Notes under the pieces: model-generated
The model's input: the letters and a program-made list of their open reading frames with translations, nothing else
Databases searched by the model: none
Told to the model about the DNA's origin: nothing
Assembly: GCA_964035575.1 (NCBI GenBank)
Contig: OZ037834.1
Span: 1,271,598 to 1,335,597 of the forward strand
Reading direction: 5' to 3'
From: Rhynchopus sp. YZ270_cl-10
Taxonomy: Eukaryota > Euglenozoa > Diplonemea > Diplonemida > Diplonemidae
DNA: 64,000 bases
In this document: piece by piece, positions 58,197 through 64,000 of the stretch
Numbering within the stretch: position 1 is the first letter of the stretch
How the letters are laid out: the number at the start of each line of letters is the position of its first letter
Translations under genes and position numbers: made by a program

Positions 58197-60813
58197 TTAA
58201 CGGTAGAGCCATGCCCCGGCACGTGGTCTCGGGTGTTCCCGAGCGTAGGCATTTGCCATTCCGAGGCCGTAGTTTGCTGTCGCTCCGAGGGGTGCTGCAG
58301 TACGACCGATACCTGCTGCAGCGGAACCACAGCGGGGGCGGTTGAAGCCAGCAGAGGGAACGTTGAAGCGCTTGCCAAGCCCTGTAGGGAGACCTGCTGG
58401 GGCACGGTTGGTGAGGTCGCTGAGGATGCCTCCTGCCGGACGGTCCTTCCCGATCTTCATGCTGTTGCTGCGTCCACGGAGGTCTGCACGCGGCTCTTCG
58501 CTGACCGGCGCAAGCTTGTTCGCCGGGGCACGCCCACCAGCACGCAGCGACGCACACCCTGGAGTTCTGATGTACCCTGCGGAGTAAGGGTTGCCTGGCA
58601 TATGGGAGTGCATGCTCTCCTCTGCAGCGCCGGTGTATCTGGTGACGAAGGGGTGCTGCAGAACCTCGTCGGCACGCAGGCGGACGACAGGGTCGTAGTG
58701 CATGAGACGCTGGATCAGGTCCTGAAGTTCAGGGTCCGTGACGGTGATGGGCTGGGGTGCCGATGCTCCGAAGTGTGTCTGGCGCACCATGCGGTTGGAG
58801 TCGAAGAAGGCATGTCTTGCAGTGGTCGACGCGGAGTCTACCAGCCACGAAGGGAAGCGGCCCAGACGGCGCTCCATCTGCTGAAGGTGCTGGGAGTCGC
58901 TGTCGCAGTAGCGTGTGCATTCGAAGACGGTGCGGCCGGTGAAGACCTCGAACAGGATGACTCTGTATGGGGTGTAAATGCAGTGATTTGTGTTTGCAGT
59001 GGAAAAAAAGGGGTAAACAATAGACCATTGTGATGCGAAGGCGGAGGCACCTTGCCACCTCTTACCAAGAAGCCCCGAGTGCAGCTAGTAGACTGCACAA
59101 AACAAAGAGAAGTTGAAAGTGCAAACAGGCCTCACCGTTCATCGGCAGACGCAGGCATGGTTCTCCGTGGGTTCTCGAACCCCCCAGAGAGCACTTCATT
59201 GGCATGCACACGGTTACCAAGAAAAGTTGGCATGCGAGCGGTAAAGGGAGGAGGTGGTGGTGGGTGCTGATCCATACCCAAGACTGAACATGTCGGCAGG
59301 TGTGCACCATCCGCTCACAGTGAGCACCTCAGGTGCGCGGTACGGGCGGGTCGTGATGAGCTCCTTGAAGGGCGTCTCCTTGTAGAAGGACGCACTGTGG
59401 TGGTGTGTTTTTGTGAAGGTTGGCAAGGTTATTATTTTGAAATATGGAACAGGTATTTATCTATTAGTTGGGGAGTGGGATTTCGGGGGAAAACAGAAAT
59501 TCCCTGAAAAAACTTCCCTGTTTTTTTCCTACAGCAATTCCAGGTGCATTGACTGGCTCCATGGTTTCAGTCCTCAGCGCAAACATGTCACGTCGTGTGA
59601 TTTGGAAGATGCTGAGCAGGAACGGGCCCCGAACAGAGTGCAGTGAAGCATGTACTGGACATGCTGAGATGTCGGGGCAGTGAGCAAGGGGATGTATTGT
59701 TCGGAGGACTGTCTGTGTGAGCCAGTGAGGTGAAGGAGATCTGGGCCAATTGCACCCCAATTACTATTTTAGTTTCCTCACCCCAGCTGTACGTAGTCTC
59801 TATTATTGGTCTACAAAGGTGCAATGCATACCTGCCAAGGTCGCAGATCTGCCAGCCATCTCCCAGTCCAGTGGAGCCCGGGTTCGCGCTGTCGAGCAGG
59901 ATGTTCTGTGTGAAGATTTTTTTAGTTATTGTTTCACAGGTTTCCCTAAAAACACCAAAAGTAGGGATCAGAATATGCAAAACCGTTTTTGTAAAAAAAA
60001 AAAAAAAAAAAGTTTGTCAGATGAAATGTGCCTCTCGTGCAGACACATATTTCACCACTATCGTTATCATAACAGGAACACGCCGGATTTGAAAATTTTA
60101 ACAGCCTCTTCTGAGACGGTTGTTCTCACTGCCACCCCACCTGTTCACAGTAGTCCAAATAAGGCGTCCAAATAGGTTTGGCGGGTACGTATTTTGAGGT
60201 AATTTGGCGACTTTTTTGGACCCGTATCATATTTGGGGTACTGTATATCAGGTTGGAGCACGGTACATAACACTGTCTCTCTCAAGCAGATGCACAGAAC
60301 AGTAAGACCGGGGTGAACATCGGCCCCTCCGGTTGTGGTTTTGCAGCCCCCTCTGCAACACAAAATGCAAAACTTCGGTTCCAGTGCACCTCTCTCTCAT
60401 ACCTCAGGCTTCATGTCGGTGTGCACAATGCGGCAGTTGTAGTGGAGGTAGTCCAGCCCGCCTGCAAGCTGCTTTGCGAGCTTTGCGATCTCAGCCTTGT
60501 TGCCCGACCCGAACTTGCGGGAGCGCAGCGAGGGCCCGCAGAGGGCGAAGATGATGCACGGCTGCCCCTCATGCTGGAAGTGGGTAAGCATCTTGCACAC
60601 ACGGTGCTTCTGTGCAGGGTCGTTGCGCGTCATCACCTTCAGCACCTCCACCTCCCTGCGTGCATCCTCAGCGTACTCACGCTTCAAGATCTTCAGCGCA
60701 ACCGGCTGGTTCGTGCTCGTGTCATACGCACGGTATACACGTGCGAACGCCCCCTTACCCACCTCCTGGCTCGTTCTGTACCGTCCCGCCACAAGCTGGT
60801 TGTTGTATGCCAT
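58197..60813 (-). CDS. LAMMER/CLK dual-specificity protein kinase, four exons
   Basis: The exons are 60813-60403, 59905-59832, 59394-59278 and 58962-58197, with stop TAA. The donors are GTATGA, GTATGC and GTATGG, the acceptors CAG, and the phases 0, 2, 2. The 455-residue product has the Gly loop EVGKGAFARVY (17-27), Lys41, Glu54, the CLK-type catalytic loop HTDMKPEN (131-138) instead of HRD, DLGSA (159-163), APE (182-184), and HLQQMERRLGRFPS (226-239), a variant of the EHLAMMERILG signature. A ~150-residue C-terminal tail is Arg/Ala/Gly-rich with SN/RS-type sites. LAMMER kinases phosphorylate SR splicing factors in the nucleus, which fits an intron-bearing genome. All catalytic residues are present. 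The introns (497, 437 and 315 bases) hold F2 (60013-60052) and F3 (59108-59215) repeats. Confidence 0.95.
59108..59215 (-). repeat. F3 repeat inside kinase intron 3
   Basis: On + text: GAAGTTGAAAGTGCAAAC..GGCCTCACCGTTCATCGGC, then a hairpin GGGTT-CTCG-AACCC flanked by TCTC / GAGA. Its loop stem uses bases different from the LINE-fused copy (ACTCC/GGAGT) but keeps the pairing. Confidence 0.7.
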
Positions 60814-61408
60814 GATAAAAAAATGAAGTGGAGAAAGAGTGACAGAAAGAAAGGGGAGGGGGGAGAAAAAAGTGTACAGGTGTGTGGTGTGTGGGTGTGT
60901 CTGGAATGAAGGGGCGAAATAAGATAAATTGGGTGAGTGGGGAGGGGGGCAGTCACGCTTCAAAGGGGGGGCTGTTTTTTTTTTAACTCAGACATTCGAG
61001 TTACTGGGAAGATCAATCAGGTATATGTTTTTTTTGAGTGAAAAAAAATGAACCCAAACCTCTCGTAGTTAGTCACCTCACACAATATCGGTATCGCACA
61101 GCATCAGCTGCAGGGCTTTGCACAAAAGGTTTGGCCGGGATGATGACATTTCCCCAGACTGAGTTCAAAATTTTGGCACTCAACGATGTAGTGTTTGAGC
61201 ATGCTCACGGTGTAATGTGGATGTACGAAGATTAGACGACAGTCATAGCCTATCAGCCTAGGTACCCCAATGGGCCAAATCCCCGAGGAGATGGCAGATG
61301 CGAGAAATCTGGGGTAATCTTAAAAGAGTTTACAGAAACGTCGTCTCCTATCGTGGTGCGGAAGACGGGGGGAAAACAGATCACATCTCTTTTTTTCCTC
61401 CCCTTTTT
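60814..61408. other. Spacer between kinase and PPR genes
   Basis: On the gene strand 60825-60875 is a C/T-rich tract upstream of the kinase start, without an AG before the ATG. An F1 copy (61048-61079) follows. No gene is seen in the rest. Confidence 0.5.
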
Positions 61409-62683
61409 TCACAAATGAACCCCTTCTTCAGTATCACTCCTTTTCGGCATTCTATCATTAGAACGGAAACGCACATCCATTCTGGTTTCGAGAACCAGTT
61501 TGGTTTGGGAGGGGAGGGCAGCCTTGATGCGGGGAGGACAGATGGAGAAGAGGACACGCATCTTATTGAGATCGTTGACACGGTCGTACGTTAGGAAGAG
61601 CGCCGACCAGAGAATGGGGTGGACACCACCACCACCACCACTCTGCCTTACATCATCTACAACACCACCACCCACCTCAACTGCATGGTTGAACACCTTC
61701 TCCACCGCCACCACCGCCTCATCATCGATCCCCCTGGCCCCTTTCCGCAATGCCGTCAGCACCACCCCGTACATCTCAGCGTTTGGCGTTACACCCACCC
61801 CCACCATTTGCTTCCAACAGCCCCATAACCACTGTATTCTTCTCTCCGGGAGCGTCGCGTAAGCCTCAAGCATTGCTACATAGGGCCGCCCCTCCCGAAA
61901 CCCTCCAGCATCAAATACAATCCTGGCAATATGGTCTACACCCCGTTTATGACCAAATCGCGCAAAAGCGAGCATCAATTCACCCTGAACGGTTTCCCTA
62001 TCTCGTACCGTCATTTTATTTCGTTTAAGACAACGCACTGCATTCAACCCGACCAACTCTTCCTTGCTTTTCGCCAACCTTATCATCAAACATAACGTCC
62101 CTGGTAACGGTGTCAAAATTTTTTCCATTCTTCGATACGCCTCTTTCGCCTCTTTGTTGTGCCCCGCATTTACCAATGTTTTGATGAGATAGTGTGTCTG
62201 GGTTGCTGTTGGATGGATGTCAGAATCTGTTTTTCTCAAAGAAAGGCTTTTGCGGAGTGTATTGGCACAGTCTTCTGCTTCTTTTGTGTGAGAGAGACAT
62301 TTCATGAGACCGTCATAGTGCACAGTTTGGATTGCACCGCGGGATTCAAGCTTTGCGATCATATCACGAACGGTGCTGGTATCGTATACTCTTGCTGCAG
62401 AGAAGAGAACAGTGTTGTACAAACCCCCGCCCTCCACAGCCGCGCAGTTCTCGGCAGACGTTACTGCCTCTAACAAGCCTCTTCGATATTCCTGCAGCTC
62501 AGTTGCCCCCATGGTCCTGTTTTGACTGTATTTCCGTTGGACGAAGGAAACGAATTCATCTTCGGTGAAGCACTCTGAAATGGTATTGTTTCCACTGCTG
62601 TGTACACGAAACCGCCGTTTGGAAGAGAAAAAAGGAGATGAAGAGGAAGATGCAATACGGATACAGTTTGCGGTGCGTCGCAT
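61409..62683 (-). CDS. PPR-like protein, probably mitochondrial
   Basis: The protein has 424 residues in a single exon, with an ATG at 62683-62681. The first ~32 residues (MRRTANCIRIASSSSSPFF, then SSKRRFRVHSSG) are rich in Arg and Ser and lack acidic residues, as in mitochondrial presequences. The rest is alpha-helical with 35-residue helix pairs of PPR type. Examples are THYLIKTLVNAGHNKEAKEA, then YRRMEKIL (about 167-200), YVAMLEAYATLPERRIQWLW (about 275) and EMYGVVLTALRKGARG (about 310). PPR proteins bind organelle RNA and govern its processing, stability or translation. The repeats are degenerate, so TPR-like or other helical-repeat proteins are possible alternatives. If it is a PPR protein, the organism keeps an RNA-containing mitochondrion. 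Confidence 0.75.
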   Translation of the reverse strand: MRRTANCIRIASSSSSPFFSSKRRFRVHSSGNNTISECFTEDEFVSFVQRKYSQNRTMGATELQEYRRGLLEAVTSAENCAAVEGGGLYNTVLFSAARVYDTSTVRDMIAKLESRGAIQTVHYDGLMKCLSHTKEAEDCANTLRKSLSLRKTDSDIHPTATQTHYLIKTLVNAGHNKEAKEAYRRMEKILTPLPGTLCLMIRLAKSKEELVGLNAVRCLKRNKMTVRDRETVQGELMLAFARFGHKRGVDHIARIVFDAGGFREGRPYVAMLEAYATLPERRIQWLWGCWKQMVGVGVTPNAEMYGVVLTALRKGARGIDDEAVVAVEKVFNHAVEVGGGVVDDVRQSGGGGGVHPILWSALFLTYDRVNDLNKMRVLFSICPPRIKAALPSQTKLVLETRMDVRFRSNDRMPKRSDTEEGVHL

Positions 62684-64000
62684 TGATAGAGAGAGAGAGG
62701 AGGTAGGTTATGTACAAGGGGGGGGGGGGGTTTTTTTTGATAAAATTGTTGGATTAGTGTAGTTGCCTCGGGTTGTGTTGCTACAGTTTCTTTGATACTC
62801 TCACATCATAGTGCAATGTGTGGGAAAGAGGTGTGAAAAGAAAATCTGTTAATTTGGAGTAGGGAGAGAGAGGGAGAGGGAGAGGGGAGAGGAGGGGGAA
62901 TACACTGAGGTTGTTCTAGATTCATATACTTTCAGTTCGCAGAATTGAAAGTATTTGAGAGGGTCAACACAGGCGCCCTTTCTTTGGGTTTTAGACTGAG
63001 GTTGTTTGAAAAAAGAGGGAGGGAGAGGGAGGGTGACATTAGAGATTTTGGGAAGGGCTGGGAGAAAAAAAAAAAGAAGTTTTGGAGAGTGCAAAACGCC
63101 TCGCCGTAGTTTTAAAACAAAACAAAACAGAAAAAAAGCGGGCAGATGGGGGGCAGATGATGACGACACCCACATCGGACTGGTCAGGGGATGGGACTAC
63201 TAGTCGTAACGACTAAAGCCACACTAGCAGTGGAACACTGGTGAAACGCTACTCATTTGGCCTAGTAGCACTACCTAGTAGCCCTCCCTGAATAGTCTCA
63301 CCGTGCCTTACTTGGTTCCCAGAGAGGGTTGCGTAGTCTTTTTGGCTCACTTCACCGCTTCATCATCTGAACCAAGAACGACCACTTACCCTAAAGCACT
63401 ATCGAACAAAGACAAATGCGCCTCTTGGAAAAGACAGGGTATGGGTCTGTAGGAGGCGGGGGGGTTTTTGTTGTGTCGACAATCACCTAAGATAGAGTGG
63501 AAGCCTATAGGATAGTCTGTATCCTCTGCACAATTTATTTTTGTATAAAAAAGGCAGTGCGAGAGAAACACCGTAAGGAACCCGCCTCCCGAGAGAGAAA
63601 GAAAAGTTTAATAAGATGGTGTTTGTGATGGTGGTGGACGAGGTCCTCGGAAGGGCATGTGTACACACACACAAAAAGTCGTGCGCAGAAGGTTTTTTTT
63701 CCCTTTGTTCGGGTCGTTGCAAAAAAAAAAAAAAAAAAGTTGGGCCTGACCACAAAGGAAATCTGCTGGTCATCAGTTAAACCTTATTCCTGTACACTGT
63801 TGTTTGGTGTGCTCATACGCAGAAGTCGTGCTAAGCCGGTACAGTCGCCTTAAAATAAAACACAAATACCAAAAGAAGAAAAACATAAAAAGACGAATGT
63901 ACCAATCTTACGCAGACGTCTTAACAAAAAAAAAGTGGCATTTATTAAATTGCCGTTCCCTCACCCCTTTCTTGTTGTTTGATGCATTGATCCGTCTCCA
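62684..64000. other. Right-edge spacer with F6, F8, F10 and F7 repeats
   Basis: F6 lies at 62738-62795 (GTTGGATTAGTGTAGTTGCC), a perfect F8 hairpin (ATACTTTCA/TGAAAGTAT) at 62930-62955, an F3 head at 63075-63110, F10 at 63165-63300, an F7 head at 63467-63490 and an F1-like end at 63604-63618. No gene is recognised up to the edge. Confidence 0.5.
63165..63300. repeat. F10: CTAGT-rich palindromic repeat, second copy
   Basis: It keeps the order and spacing of 28815-28935: GGACTGGTCAGG, GGACTACTAGTCGTAACG, then ACTGGTGAAA and ATTTGGCCTAGTAG, closing near CACCGTGCC. The stems have drifted from CTAGT, but pairing within the element is largely kept. Confidence 0.7.

Noticed and set aside
1-64000. 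CRISPR arrays, tRNA or rRNA genes
   Set aside because: No regular direct-repeat and spacer array is present, and no full tRNA cloverleaf or conserved rRNA segment was recognised on either strand by eye.

Overview
The window is nuclear DNA from a eukaryotic microbe. It contains a ubiquitin-activating enzyme E1, a LAMMER/CLK-type kinase and a Sec61-gamma gene, all interrupted by spliceosomal introns (donors mostly GTATGT, acceptors CAG or AAG-type AG). It also has a PPR-like protein with a mitochondrial-type N-terminus, several single-pass surface proteins, and a non-LTR retrotransposon. Coding regions are GC-balanced. The spacers are very rich in poly(A)/poly(T) runs of 10 to 30 bases and in small hairpin repeats. 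TAA, TAG and TGA all serve as stops in host genes, so the code looks standard. Every gene I can support (13 host genes and the LINE) lies on the minus strand. That one-way layout recalls Euglenozoa (kinetoplastids, diplonemids), but I cannot prove the lineage from this window.

Layout from left to right: a 917-residue type I surface protein (640-3393); a repeat-rich spacer with a LINE (about 5401-11635); a long spacer of hairpin repeats; a 343-residue surface protein (16070-17101); a SAP-domain chromatin-type protein (18427-19737); about 11 kb of repeats and decayed elements, including a tandem duplication (25451-25978) and a fossil element with inverted ends and a Cre-like tyrosine recombinase remnant (26031-27229); a small Pro-rich membrane protein (30750-31061); nearly 5 kb of fold-back and GC-rich hairpin sequence; a 1505-residue G8/CEMIP-like surface protein (35835-40352); Sec61-gamma (41299-41968); a coiled-coil protein (42588-44954); a WW protein (45392-45985); spacer; UBA1 in five exons (49580-54506); an FkbM-type methyltransferase (54679-55743); spacer; a four-exon LAMMER kinase (58197-60813); and a PPR-like protein (61409-62683).

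The most unusual features are in the repeats. First, the whole LINE, from the ORF1 start to its last stop, is one uninterrupted frame of 2025 codons broken only by two UGA codons. The endonuclease part has no usable ATG of its own. Second, the spacers and introns carry dozens of 35-190 bp structured repeats. Several otherwise different families share the same GC-closed loop, ACGAGAG read on the gene strand. Their stems change in a compensating way, they are followed by U-rich runs, and nearly all read in the same direction as the genes. One family shares its sequence with the 3' end of the LINE. Third, at least a dozen unrelated fold-back elements of 50-190 bp and a 99 % identical 0.3 kb repeat pair sit in the same spacers.

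The host genes do not form a pathway. They cover secretion (Sec61-gamma, surface proteins), ubiquitin activation, splicing control (LAMMER kinase) and organelle RNA (PPR).
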